DNA of 64,000 nucleotides from Verrucomicrobiota bacterium. Lineage in GTDB: Bacteria; Verrucomicrobiota; Verrucomicrobiia; Opitutales; Opitutaceae. Every line of letters starts with the position of its first letter. The stretch's first letter is position 1. Below the pieces are notes generated by a model. That model was not told where the DNA came from and searched no databases. It saw nothing but the letters and a program-made list of their open reading frames with translations. The stretch is from assembly GCA_023432225.1 (NCBI GenBank), contig JAEYUW010000010.1, positions 1-64,000 on the forward strand, read 5' to 3'. The translations under genes were made by a program, and so were the position numbers. Positions 1-9,211 of the stretch are shown piece after piece.

Positions 1-1927
1 GGAAGAGCGTCCAGTGCGAGCGCGACTCCATGCGCTTCATGAACAGGTCGGGAATCCAGTTCGCCGTGTTCATGTCGTGCGTGCGGCGGCGGTCGTCGCC
101 GGTGTTACGACGGAGTTCGAGGAACTCAAAGATGTCGTTGTGCCACGACTCGAGGTAGGCGCAGCCGGAGCCCTTGCGCTTGCCGCCTTGGTTGACGGCG
201 ACGAGCTGGTCGTTGTGGAGCTTGAGGAAGGGGATGACGCCCTGCGACTCGCCGTTGGTGCCGGCGATGTGCGCGCCGGTGCCGCGGACGGCGGTCCAGG
301 AACCGCCGAGGCCGCCGGCCCACTTGGAGAGCTGGGCGTTTTCGGCGATGCCGCGATACATGATGCCTTCGAGGCTGTCGTCGACGTAGTAGAGGTAGCA
401 GGACGAGAGCTGGGAGTGGAGCGTGCCGGAGTTGAAGAGGGTCGGCGTGGACGAGCAGAAGCGGCGGCTCTTGTAGAGCGTGTAGAGTTGGAGGGCCCAG
501 GACTCGCGGTCGGATTTCTCGTCGAGGAAGAGGCCCATGGAGACGCGCAGCCAGAAAAACTGCGGGGTCTCGAGGCGGCGCGAGCGCTTGCCGGTCTTGT
601 CGATGATCAGGTAGCGATCGTAGAGCGTCTGGACGCCGAGGAAGTCGAGATCGAGGTCGGCCGACGGGTCGATGGCGGCGGCGAGGCGGGCGAGGTCGTA
701 TTCCTTGAGGCGCGGCGTGAGGCGCTTGATCTCGATACCGCGGGCGACGTAGGTGGCGAAGGCGGATTGGTGGGCCTTTTTGAGGGCGCCGATGCCGTCG
801 CGGACGATGTCCCAGCCGAGGACTTCCTCGTAGATGTAGGTGAGCTGGATGCGGCCGGCGAACTTGGCGAAGTCGGCGTCCTTTTCGATGAGGGTCTTGG
901 CGTTGAGGACGATCGTGTTGTTGAGGTCGCCCTGCGCGATGTTGTCGAAGGTGGAGCGGCGGAGCTCGGCCTCGATCTGGTCGGACGTGAGGCAGAGGTT
1001 GAGGCCGATGGAGGCGAACTCGATGCGCTTCTGGAGATCCTCGCCGTTCCAGAAATACGTGGAGCCGTCGGCGCGTTGGACGACGATCATGGAGTTCTGG
1101 CCCTGCGGCGGGTTGGCGGAGGCGTCGGCGGCGGCCGCGTCGGCTTCGGGCGCGGCGACGACATCGCCGGCGTGGCGGGCGGCGGACTCCTGGGCGCGCG
1201 AGGCGTGGCGCATGGCGCGGTAGAGAATGTAGTCCTCGGCGACCTTGAAGTGGCCGGCCTTCATGAGCTCTTCCTGGACCATGTCCTGGACTTCCTCGAT
1301 GTGGAGGAAGGCCTGCTTGAGCTCGGCGGCGCGCTGGGTGACGGCGCGGGCGATCTGCGGGGCGGGAGCGGAGTCCTTCTTGAGGGAGAGGAAGGCCTTG
1401 CGGATGGCGATCTCGATCTTGGCCTCGTTCCAGGGGACGACCTGGTTGTTGCGGCGGATGAGTTTGACGGTGACGGTCGGGTGCTCGCGCGAGGCGCCGA
1501 GTTTCTGGGCGCGCTTGTGGAGGAGGGATTTCGCGACGTCGTGGGCGTTGTTGTCGACGAGGGTTTTCTCGATGAGCACGTAGAGATCGTGGAGGGAGAC
1601 GCGGAGCGGGCCGCGGGTGAGGGCCTGCTTGGTGAGGTTGGTGGCGACTTCGCGGGTGACGTCGGCGACGAAGCGCTGGTTCTTCTCGTTGAAGATGTCC
1701 TTCTCGCCCTTCGCGAGCATGAGGTTCGCGAGGGACTTGCCGACGGTGTCGGCGACCTCGGCGAGGTCGAAGCGCTCGGTGCCGTGCGGGCAGAGGACCT
1801 CGACTTCGGGGACGGTCACTTCGTCGCGAAGGACGTCGCGCCAGTTATAGTGAGGCTTTTGGTCCTGCGGCGTGCCGGTGTATTTTTTGAGGACGAGGTC
1901 GGTTTGGACGGAAGAGGAATCGCTCAT
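1..1927 (-). CDS. nrdA: Ribonucleoside-diphosphate reductase alpha subunit (class I), C-terminus outside window
   Basis: Large catalytic subunit that reduces ribonucleotides to deoxyribonucleotides. The ATG is at 1925-1927 (MSDSSSVQTD) and 642 residues lie in the window; the C-terminus is beyond base 1. The N-terminus holds a degenerate ATP-cone-like region (about residues 40-120) and a second clear ATP cone (about 150-240, VKLIRRNNQVVPWNEAKIEI). Then come the R1 N-terminal domain and the start of the ten-stranded barrel, with TPTLFNSGT, SSCYL, GGLGGSWTAVRGTGAHI and KRKGSGCAYLESWHNDIFEF. It lies 163 bp downstream of nrdB on the same strand, in the order nrdB-nrdA. The gene is on the minus strand although the complementary strand is also open. 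Identity is firm; the cone count is read by eye. Confidence 0.96.
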   Translation of the reverse strand, partial: MSDSSSVQTDLVLKKYTGTPQDQKPHYNWRDVLRDEVTVPEVEVLCPHGTERFDLAEVADTVGKSLANLMLAKGEKDIFNEKNQRFVADVTREVATNLTKQALTRGPLRVSLHDLYVLIEKTLVDNNAHDVAKSLLHKRAQKLGASREHPTVTVKLIRRNNQVVPWNEAKIEIAIRKAFLSLKKDSAPAPQIARAVTQRAAELKQAFLHIEEVQDMVQEELMKAGHFKVAEDYILYRAMRHASRAQESAARHAGDVVAAPEADAAAADASANPPQGQNSMIVVQRADGSTYFWNGEDLQKRIEFASIGLNLCLTSDQIEAELRRSTFDNIAQGDLNNTIVLNAKTLIEKDADFAKFAGRIQLTYIYEEVLGWDIVRDGIGALKKAHQSAFATYVARGIEIKRLTPRLKEYDLARLAAAIDPSADLDLDFLGVQTLYDRYLIIDKTGKRSRRLETPQFFWLRVSMGLFLDEKSDRESWALQLYTLYKSRRFCSSTPTLFNSGTLHSQLSSCYLYYVDDSLEGIMYRGIAENAQLSKWAGGLGGSWTAVRGTGAHIAGTNGESQGVIPFLKLHNDQLVAVNQGGKRKGSGCAYLESWHNDIFEFLELRRNTGDDRRRTHDMNTANWIPDLFMKRMESRSHWTLF

Positions 1928-2090
1928 GGAGATAGTGCTGTGCTGTCAGCGGGGAATTTGGGACGAACGGAACGGACGGGCGGGCGGACGGAGGGGTAGG
2001 AAAGGGAGGCGCGAAAAGCGGGGCGAAAGTCGGACCAACCTGCGCTCGGAGAGCTTCGGCTGGTGAGTCGCCCCGCGACTGCGGGACGAC

Positions 2091-3176
<1,086 letters not shown>

Positions 3177-3313
3177 GGCTAACGCGTGGGTGTGTCGAAC
3201 GTGAAACGGGTGTGTTTTGCGGAGAGGCAAAACCATCCTCCCGTGGTCATAGAAGCGCGCAGGACGCCCAAGCGAACCGAAGTTGCTGGAATTTCCTCAC
3301 ACGTTGCTGACCA

Positions 3314-3360
3314 CCACAGGATGTGGCTGCCCGGAACCAAGGGCACTACTAATGGTAGTG
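3314..3360. promoter_or_regulatory. Two palindromes spaced 32 bp upstream of nrdB, possible NrdR-type operator pair
   Basis: CCACA-GGA-TGTGG at 3314-3326 and CACTAC-TAATG-GTAGTG at 3344-3360 are perfect inverted repeats whose centres (3320 and 3352) are 32 bp apart, about three helical turns. Paired operators with this spacing upstream of nrd genes are typical of the repressor NrdR. However, both palindromes are odd-centred and do not match the AT-rich 16-bp NrdR consensus well. A minus-strand TTGACG lies just upstream (near 3375-3380). Regulator identity is a guess. Confidence 0.35.
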
Positions 3361-3415
3361 GCCTATACCCCGTCAATTTTTTCTCCGGCAAATTGCTGAC
3401 ATTTTTTGGTGGACA

Positions 3416-3437
3416 AAAAAATCACCGAAATCCGGTG
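3416..3437 (-). terminator. Short intrinsic-terminator-like hairpin on the minus strand
   Basis: Read on the minus strand, CACCG-GATTT-CGGTG is followed at once by ATTTTTTTG. The stem is only 5 bp but the T tract is long. It lies between the TonB receptor terminator and nrdB, so it would end either an unannotated short transcript starting upstream (3440-3820) or an nrd leader. Confidence 0.4.
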
Positions 3438-3545
3438 CGCTGCGGTGTGGCCGAGATTGCGCGCGAGCACGCATTTCAGAGCGAAAAGGGTCTCAAGGAT
3501 TGTCGGGCGCGCATCGCCGAAAAACATCTTGACGTGCAGTTGTGC

Positions 3546-3633
3546 GGCCCGTGCTCGGGTTTTCAGAGGAGAATTGCGCGGACCTTTTGCGCGAGAAAAC
3601 AGCCCGTGCGTTTCTCCTCTGAAAGGCACGGCC
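3546..3633. other. Long imperfect inverted repeat, candidate structured RNA
   Basis: A perfect 13-bp arm pair (3561-3573 TTTCAGAGGAGAA; 3612-3624 its reverse complement) is extended outward by GGCCCGTGC (3546-3554) and GGCACGGCC (3625-3633), with a single bulge and a 5-nt internal loop. The 38-nt apical part contains further GC pairing. No open frame fits it and it is unlike the double-hairpin repeats elsewhere in the window. Confidence 0.45.
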
Positions 3634-3820
3634 GCGCGGGAGCCCGGCCCCCTCCATGAACAGACGAGAGGGTATTGGCGGTGAGCAGGCGGTCTGCGAG
3701 TGAACAGCGCAGTCGCAGCAGAGGCAGCGAGCGTTCCGCGCAGGAGCGTCGCTTGACGGCACTCGTGTGTCGGCAAGCGACGCGACGCGACGGCACGAAC
3801 TGCAGGGCCGGAAAAAGAAG

Positions 3821-3848
3821 AAGGCGGCTGCGTTGCCGCAGCCGCCTT
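3821..3848 (-). terminator. Rho-independent terminator of the TonB receptor gene
   Basis: A perfect 12-bp stem (3821-3832 with 3837-3848) and a 4-nt loop lie 25 bp after the stop codon. On the minus strand it is followed by CTTCTTTTTCC. Confidence 0.85.
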
Positions 3849-3873
3849 CGCGGGAAATCAGATCAGCGTTCGC

Positions 3874-6800
3874 TTAGAACTCGTAGCGGGCGCTGAAGAG
3901 GATGGACCAGCGGGTCGCGGCGGGTTCGCCGCGGCCGAGCGACGGCGCGAAGCCGGAGCCGACGTAGGACTTGCCGTCGACCGAGGTGGAATAAGTGCCG
4001 TTGGCGAGGGCTGAGCTGACGCTCGAGTAAACGTATTGGCCCTGGCCGCCGTTGGCGGTGGCGTCGAACGCGACCGAAGCCACGCCTTCGCGTTTCACGA
4101 AGAACTGGTTCGAACCGCGGATGATGCCCCACTTGCTGTTGAGCAGGTTGCCGATGTTCAGAATGTCCATGCCGAGGACGAGCTTGTGGCGCCAGCCGGG
4201 CAGCGGGACTTCCTGCTTGAGGCTGAAGTCGAACTGGTTGACCCACGGATAGCGGAGCGAGTTCGCGTTCGAAACTTGTCCCTCCTTAAGACCGAAGCGG
4301 TCGACGATCTTGAAGAAGTTATCCTGGTCGGCCGTCGTGGCGAAGCGCACGCGGGTGTCGCCGGCGCGATTTGGGACGTAGATCAGATCGTTCTGGGTCT
4401 GGGCGTCGCCGTTGGCGTCGTTGGTGAAGACGAGGCTGTAAGGATAGCCGCTGCGGCCTTCATAGAGCACCGACGCGGTGGTGCGGTAGCCCTTGAAGAA
4501 CTCGAAGTCCTTGGTGACGTTCACGAGGAACTTGTCCTTGATCTCGAGCGAGGCGGCGGTGACTTCCACGGCGTTCGCGTTGAAGATCGAGCGGTTCTGC
4601 CAGTTGGACGCGGCGACGGAGGAGGTGCCGAAGAGCACTTCGTTCGCATTGGTGCGGACATACGAGGCCTTCCAATACCAGCCGTCCTTCTTGCGCGGGC
4701 GCTCGATGGAGAGGGCGATGGTGCGGTTGTCGCCTTTGTCCGTGTTGGCGATCTTGATCGTGCGGTTCGTGAACAGATTGCTCACGAGGCGCGTGTTGTT
4801 GTTGGTCGAGGTATTGGCCGTGTAGTTGTTGAAATACATTTCGCGGCCGTCCGGACCGGTGCGTGACGCGGCCAGATTGATGTTGGTGTAGAACACGTCT
4901 TTGACGGTCCACATCTGCTCAATTTCGACGCTGGCCTTAAGATCCCAGAAGGGCAGCTCACGCTCGATAGCGAGGTTGGCCTTCCACTTCGAGGGCAGCT
5001 CGAAGTCCGGGTCCATGAACGCGACCTGCTGGGCAGGGGTGCCGCCGGCGGTCGGCTGGTTGTTGGGATCGGCGGAGACGGTGGGAGCTTGGCTGGACGA
5101 AACGCCGCTGATCGGGTTGGTGCCGGCGGAGTAGGTCCGGAAGTTCATGCCGGTGTTCGAATAGCTATTGGAGATCCAGACGCGGGGCGCCTTGCCGTAG
5201 AAGAGGCCGATGCCGCCGCGAATGGTCGTCTTCTTGCCACTGAAGTCAGGCTGCCAGTTGAAGCCGAAGCGCGGCTGGATGACCTTCTTGCCATCGTAGC
5301 TGCCATCGTTGCGGACGTTAAACGTGTTGAAGAACGTTTGGTTGAACGGAATGGCATCCGGCAGCTGCGCGATGTCGATGCGCGCGCCCAGATCGAATTT
5401 CAGCGTGGGCGAGAAGCGCCAGGAGTCGTTCACGAAAAGGCCGACGTTGGCTTCGGAGAAGATCGCGGCCGGCTCCACACCGGAGATAATCTGATTATAG
5501 GTATAGGTGCGGTATTGGTTGCCGGGAGCGTAGTTCAGGAAGTCGTTCAAGCTGTTGAAGCTGTAGGAACCATACGCGTTCTGAACGAACAGATTGTAGA
5601 TGTCAGCCGTTTCATACTGCACACCGGCCTGCAGGGTCATCTTGTCGTTCAACTCGTAGGAGGCGAACGCTTCGGCGGTGTCGGTCTTCACGTCGAGGAT
5701 GTTGGCGTGACGGCTGACTTCCGTGCCGAAGGTGATGAACGAGGTGTTGGAGGAGCCAGGGACCGCGACGTTGCGGATTTCGACGGAGGGTTGCTTGGTG
5801 CTGTTCTTGGGCTCCGAGTGATACTTGCTCTGCGAGTAAGAAATCTCGGTGTTGAGCTTGTCGTTCCAACGGCTGACCAGTTGACCGAAGTAGGTCTTGT
5901 TTTGGATGTCCTGCTGATACCAAGCGGAATCGTAGGAGAAGTTATTTTCCGAGATGCCGGAACCGAAGCCGGGGAAGGTCGGGCGCGAGGACTCGACGTT
6001 GTTGTAGCGGAAGGTCGCACGGTGGTCGGCGTTGATCTGCCAGTCGACCTTGGCGAGGATGTTGTCGTCGGTCAGGCGGTTGGTGGACGGCGGGGTCGGG
6101 CTGCCGGGTTTGAAACCGAGGGCGGTGGCCTTGGCCGTGATCTGGCTGATGACAGCGCCGTCGACTTGCGAGACGGGGCTCGGCGGAATGCGGTCTTCGC
6201 GGACGGACTCGTTGGAGAGCGCGAAGAACAGCTTCTTCTTGATGATCGGGCCGCTCAGCGTGTAGCCGAAGGTTTCTTCGGTGAAGTTGGCGATCGGGCG
6301 CGGAATCTCGTCGATGTCCTGCGAGACGGTCTTGAAGCCGTTCAGCGTGCGGCCGCGATAGGTGTAGTAGGCGGAACCGTGGAACTGGTTCGTGCCGCTC
6401 TTGGTGATGGCGTTGATCTGCGCGCCAACGAAGCCGCCGTTACGGGAGTAGTAGGGCGAGGTGTTGATCGCGAGCGCTTCGAGAGAGTCGAGCGGGATGA
6501 CGTTACGCTCAGCCGCGGTGTTATTGCTGTTGAGACCGAACGGGTCAGCCGCGCTCACGCCGTCAACCTGGATGCTGTTGTAGCGGTTGGAGACACCGGC
6601 GACCGAGATCGCGCGGTCCTGCGGGTCGCGGTTGTAGCTGATGCGCGGATCGAGGCGAGCGAGGGAGTTGATCGAGCGGTCGCCACCGGGAAGATCGCGA
6701 ATGTCCTTCGCGTTAAGGTAGGAGCCTGAACCCGTCTGGTTCGGGTCGAACATCGTGTCGACCGCGGAAGCGGTCACTTGGAACGCCTGGAGCTGCACGA

Positions 6801-7149
6801 CTTCGCTGCGCATTTTCAGGTTCACGTCGGCGCCTCGATCGATGTCGAGGTAGACTTCGCGAACTTCGGTGTTAGCGAAAGTCGGCGCAACCGAGGTGAC
6901 CGTGTAGGGGCCGCCGGGGCGGAGGCCGCGCAGCACGTAGGTGCCGTCGGCGCGCGACGTGGTCGTGACAGCCGAGCCGGTGGGCTCGTGCGTGACCGTG
7001 ATCGCCGCGTTGGCGACGGGTTGGCCCTGGTCGGTGAGAACGGTGCCGTTCAACGACGAGGTCGTGATGACTTGAGCAATTGCCGGAGCCGAAACGAGGC
7101 TCAGCGCGGTTGCCACAAGTGCGATAAACCTAACGAACGATTTATGCAT
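3874..7149 (-). CDS. TonB-dependent receptor with carboxypeptidase-like regulatory domain (Oar-like)
   Basis: Outer-membrane receptor of 1091 residues. The start is the ATG at 7147-7149, giving a clean signal peptide (MHKSFVRFIALVATALSLVS, cleaved near APAIAQ); an upstream in-frame start would put 26 polar residues before it. Residues about 30-110 form a CarboxypepD_reg-like beta sandwich (SLNGTVLTDQGQPVANAAIT). A plug domain follows (DRSINSLARLDPRISYNRDP, then VDGVSAADPFG), and then a long beta-barrel ending in an aromatic residue (ARYEF). The overall layout and length match the Oar family of the TonB receptor superfamily. The substrate is unknown; no TonB, SusD or transporter neighbours give a hint. 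It is monocistronic, with its own terminator downstream. Confidence 0.9.
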   Translation of the reverse strand: MHKSFVRFIALVATALSLVSAPAIAQVITTSSLNGTVLTDQGQPVANAAITVTHEPTGSAVTTTSRADGTYVLRGLRPGGPYTVTSVAPTFANTEVREVYLDIDRGADVNLKMRSEVVQLQAFQVTASAVDTMFDPNQTGSGSYLNAKDIRDLPGGDRSINSLARLDPRISYNRDPQDRAISVAGVSNRYNSIQVDGVSAADPFGLNSNNTAAERNVIPLDSLEALAINTSPYYSRNGGFVGAQINAITKSGTNQFHGSAYYTYRGRTLNGFKTVSQDIDEIPRPIANFTEETFGYTLSGPIIKKKLFFALSNESVREDRIPPSPVSQVDGAVISQITAKATALGFKPGSPTPPSTNRLTDDNILAKVDWQINADHRATFRYNNVESSRPTFPGFGSGISENNFSYDSAWYQQDIQNKTYFGQLVSRWNDKLNTEISYSQSKYHSEPKNSTKQPSVEIRNVAVPGSSNTSFITFGTEVSRHANILDVKTDTAEAFASYELNDKMTLQAGVQYETADIYNLFVQNAYGSYSFNSLNDFLNYAPGNQYRTYTYNQIISGVEPAAIFSEANVGLFVNDSWRFSPTLKFDLGARIDIAQLPDAIPFNQTFFNTFNVRNDGSYDGKKVIQPRFGFNWQPDFSGKKTTIRGGIGLFYGKAPRVWISNSYSNTGMNFRTYSAGTNPISGVSSSQAPTVSADPNNQPTAGGTPAQQVAFMDPDFELPSKWKANLAIERELPFWDLKASVEIEQMWTVKDVFYTNINLAASRTGPDGREMYFNNYTANTSTNNNTRLVSNLFTNRTIKIANTDKGDNRTIALSIERPRKKDGWYWKASYVRTNANEVLFGTSSVAASNWQNRSIFNANAVEVTAASLEIKDKFLVNVTKDFEFFKGYRTTASVLYEGRSGYPYSLVFTNDANGDAQTQNDLIYVPNRAGDTRVRFATTADQDNFFKIVDRFGLKEGQVSNANSLRYPWVNQFDFSLKQEVPLPGWRHKLVLGMDILNIGNLLNSKWGIIRGSNQFFVKREGVASVAFDATANGGQGQYVYSSVSSALANGTYSTSVDGKSYVGSGFAPSLGRGEPAATRWSILFSARYEF

Positions 7150-7541
7150 GGTGCAGATGCAGGTGTTGGTGTTGGAAAACCTAGAGGAACCACTCCAAGG
7201 TTTGAATGGCCCAGCGAACGCCCGCACTTTGGCTGAGTCAAGCCCTCATCCCCCTCTTCACCGGCACTGTGCGGTGGATTTTTCCGGAGCGTAACAAAGG
7301 CGCGATTCCTCCGCGAGGGACGGGAGAAATTCCGGCGCTGGAGGACACTGAACGGCGCGTTTGAGTGCTTCGACTCACAATCGAAGCAGGAGCGTAGGCG
7401 TAGGTGGCGGAAAGACGCGCGAAGCGCCGGGTGGTGCCGGGGGGCTGGCCGCCTGAAAGGATGCTCCCGCATTCCGGCGATCGCGCGTGCGTTGCCGGTG
7501 CCGGGACCGCGGCGAGCTTCGGCCAGCGCGCCGGAAAATAA
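7150..7541. other. About 390 bp upstream of the TonB receptor gene without a gene
   Basis: Leader region of the receptor gene. I see one perfect hairpin (TGCTTCGA 7366-7373 with TCGAAGCA 7381-7388) and GC-rich imperfect stems between 7420 and 7540. I looked for cobalamin-riboswitch landmarks, because such receptors are often B12-controlled, and found none. Confidence 0.5.
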
Positions 7542-7570
7542 AAAAGCGCGGCGCAACGAGCCGCGCTTTT
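7542..7570 (-). terminator. Rho-independent terminator of the DUF4412 gene
   Basis: AAAAGCGCGG (7542-7551), a 9-nt loop and CCGCGCTTTT (7561-7570) form a perfect stem; the minus-strand read continues into TTTTTTATTTT. It lies 36 bp after the stop codon. Confidence 0.88.
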
Positions 7571-7606
7571 CGAAAAGCGGATGGGGAGGTCTGGGTTTAC
7601 TCCGGT

Positions 7607-8302
7607 TCACTCGCCGAAGCCGCCCATCGCGGGCATTGCGAATTTCTGAAAACCAGCCGGTGGCGCGAAGAGATCCGCGGGCAGCGTGCCGGGCTCGATC
7701 TTCTTCGCCGCGAGACGGAACTTCTCCTTGCCGCGCGCATCGCGGCTGACGACGCGCAGCGGGAACCAGCCCTGCTTGCCCTTGAGCAGCTTTTCCCACG
7801 CGGCGCCTTCGGTCTTGGCTTTGCGACCGCCCATCATCCCGCCCATCGGGTTGCCGCCGCCGAGTCCCATGAACGTGCCGAGTTGTTCGGTCACCCACAG
7901 CGCGGTGGAGTCGCCCTTGTCGGTCATGAGCCACTCCTCGCAATCGTAGCCGAGGATCTTTTCGGTGCGGCCGGTCTTCTCAATCTTGGCCTCCTTCGCC
8001 TCGGCGCCGTCCCCTTGCTGTGCCGGACCGCCGCGCATCGGCATCACCATATACATGCGCTCGCTCGGCATGAGAATGGTCATCTCCTGTTTCGCGGCGT
8101 TCATGATCATGGCGGCGCCGCGGGCTTCGCCGGACTGCGGCTCCATGCGCACGAAGTCGCCCTTCATGGCGAAATCGATGACCTGCTCGCTGCCCTTTTC
8201 GGCGGTGATCCCGAGCGAAACTCGACCTTCAAACGCGAAAGCGCTCGTCGTCGCCAACGTGGCGACGACGCCGATCCATCCAGCATGGAGAAATGTTTTC
8301 AT
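7607..8302 (-). CDS. Exported DUF4412-type protein
   Basis: 231 residues with an N-terminal signal peptide (MKTFLHAGWIGVVATLATTS, cleaved after AFA). The mature part carries the features of DUF4412: an early beta strand pair around FAMKGDFVRMEP, a methionine-rich stretch (MIMNAAKQEMTILMPSERMY), the GYDCEEWLM motif with its single conserved Cys, and a Gly/Met-rich loop (GLGGGNPMGGMMGG). The family is periplasmic or surface-associated and its function is not established. Monocistronic, with its own terminator; the gene diverges from the thioesterase gene at 8480. Confidence 0.8.
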   Translation of the reverse strand: MKTFLHAGWIGVVATLATTSAFAFEGRVSLGITAEKGSEQVIDFAMKGDFVRMEPQSGEARGAAMIMNAAKQEMTILMPSERMYMVMPMRGGPAQQGDGAEAKEAKIEKTGRTEKILGYDCEEWLMTDKGDSTALWVTEQLGTFMGLGGGNPMGGMMGGRKAKTEGAAWEKLLKGKQGWFPLRVVSRDARGKEKFRLAAKKIEPGTLPADLFAPPAGFQKFAMPAMGGFGE

Positions 8303-8479
8303 GGTGCGCGGATGCTAGGGCGCGGCAATGCGTGCTCAAGCACGCGAGCGGTCGCGAAGGCCCGACTTTCGCCTAGGAGGAGCGCCGACGCGACGGCGCG
8401 CGTGTGCTTAGCCGATGGGCGAGTTGCGCGCAGCACATCGGGCGTTGCGTCGCACGCCGCGGTGCCAATCCTCGCGCGC

Positions 8480-8938
8480 ATGGTTTCCGAGTTTTCGATC
8501 ACGCGCACCGTCGAGTTCGCCGAGACGGACATGGCCGGAATCATGCATTTCTCGAATTACTTCCGCTGGATGGAGTCGTGCGAGACCGCGTTCTATCGCT
8601 CCATCAACCTGCCGCTGATCTCCTTCGTGCCCGGCCAGGTCGTCGGTTGGCCGCGCGTGAACGCCACCTGTGATTTTCGCGCGCCGCTGCGGTTCAACGA
8701 CTCGGTGGAGGTGCGCCTCTTTGTGAAAGACATTCGCACTCGCGCGATCGTGCTGGGGTTTCAATTTCGCAAGATCACCAAGGGGAAAGCCGATCCGGAG
8801 CCGTGCGCACAAGGCGAGATCACCGCCGTGTGCGTGACGAACGACGGCAAGGGCGGCATGGTGGCCGCACCGCTGCCGGAGGCGTTTCGCGCGAAAGTGC
8901 GCATCGCGCCGAAAGCGACTTGGGCGAGCGAGGACTGA
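8480..8938 (+). CDS. Hotdog-fold acyl-CoA thioesterase (4HBT, YbgC/FadM-like)
   Basis: 152 residues from the ATG at 8480 (MVSEFSITRTVEFAETDMAG). The open frame extends far upstream, but that part is the complement of the DUF4412 gene. The motif ETDMAGIMHFSNYFRWME is the 4HBT signature: the Asp acts in thioester hydrolysis and the HFxNY region starts the central hot-dog helix. Single-domain cytoplasmic enzyme hydrolysing short or aromatic acyl-CoAs; the actual substrate cannot be read from sequence. Monocistronic. Confidence 0.88.
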   Translation: MVSEFSITRTVEFAETDMAGIMHFSNYFRWMESCETAFYRSINLPLISFVPGQVVGWPRVNATCDFRAPLRFNDSVEVRLFVKDIRTRAIVLGFQFRKITKGKADPEPCAQGEITAVCVTNDGKGGMVAAPLPEAFRAKVRIAPKATWASED

Positions 8939-8945
8939 GACGGAA

Positions 8946-9029
8946 GGTGGAACGCGTTGACCTCAACGCGTTCAAGGACGTCCGCTGACGAAGGCGAGTC
9001 CGAGCGCATTGAGGTCAATGCGCTCCACC
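8946..9029. repeat. Double-hairpin repeat, GGTGG/CCACC subtype
   Basis: Outer arms GGTGG (8946-8950) and CCACC (9025-9029) enclose two hairpins with perfect 11-bp stems: 8950-8973 and 9002-9025. Both apices read TTGACCTCAA or its complement TTGAGGTCAA. The same subtype recurs inside the U32 peptidase gene at 30643-30698. Confidence 0.8.
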
Positions 9030-9070
9030 TCGTGGCGGGGCGTGCAGTTATTCTGTCGTCGATTTTGCAC

Positions 9071-9094
9071 GTTCGAATCCAGCCCTCGGAGCCA
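9071..9094 (+). other. tRNA 3'-end-like fragment (T loop to CCA)
   Basis: GTTCGAATCC is followed at exactly tRNA spacing by a 7-nt acceptor-like strand, G and CCA (ending 9094). No matching 5' acceptor, D arm or anticodon arm is found upstream at a normal distance, and the T stem pairs only in part. It could be a relic of an integration or a degraded tRNA gene; chance is not excluded. Confidence 0.3.
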
Positions 9095-9211
9095 AGTGCG
9101 GCTGCATTTCCACTTAAACCGGCGCAGTGGCGCGAGCAGGTTCGTGGGAGCGGGGCGAGAGACTCGATGAGTCGTTCGCCGAACGAGGCGTAAGCGGCGG
9201 CGAGGTGCGCC

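Larger units (their letters stand above)
3177..3873. other. 697-bp gene-free region between nrdB and the TonB receptor gene
   Basis: I see no convincing coding region here. It holds, in order, the nrdB leader, the paired palindromes at 3314-3360, a small minus-strand terminator-like hairpin at 3423-3437, a long imperfect inverted repeat at 3546-3633, and the terminator of the TonB receptor gene at 3821-3848. The segment between 3440 and 3820 could host a small RNA on the minus strand. Confidence 0.6.

Noticed and set aside
14..1999. Long open frame on the plus strand through the nrdA region (661 codons)
   Set aside because: It is the complement of nrdA in the same codon register; high GC keeps it open. 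The translated protein is low in Lys and rich in Asp/Glu/Val/Gly and has no domain.
7150..7541. Cobalamin riboswitch before the TonB receptor gene
   Set aside because: No B12-box-like string and no matching stem set could be identified.
7487..8479. 331 codons before the thioesterase start in the same open frame
   Set aside because: Antisense to the DUF4412 gene; the thioesterase family starts at 8480.
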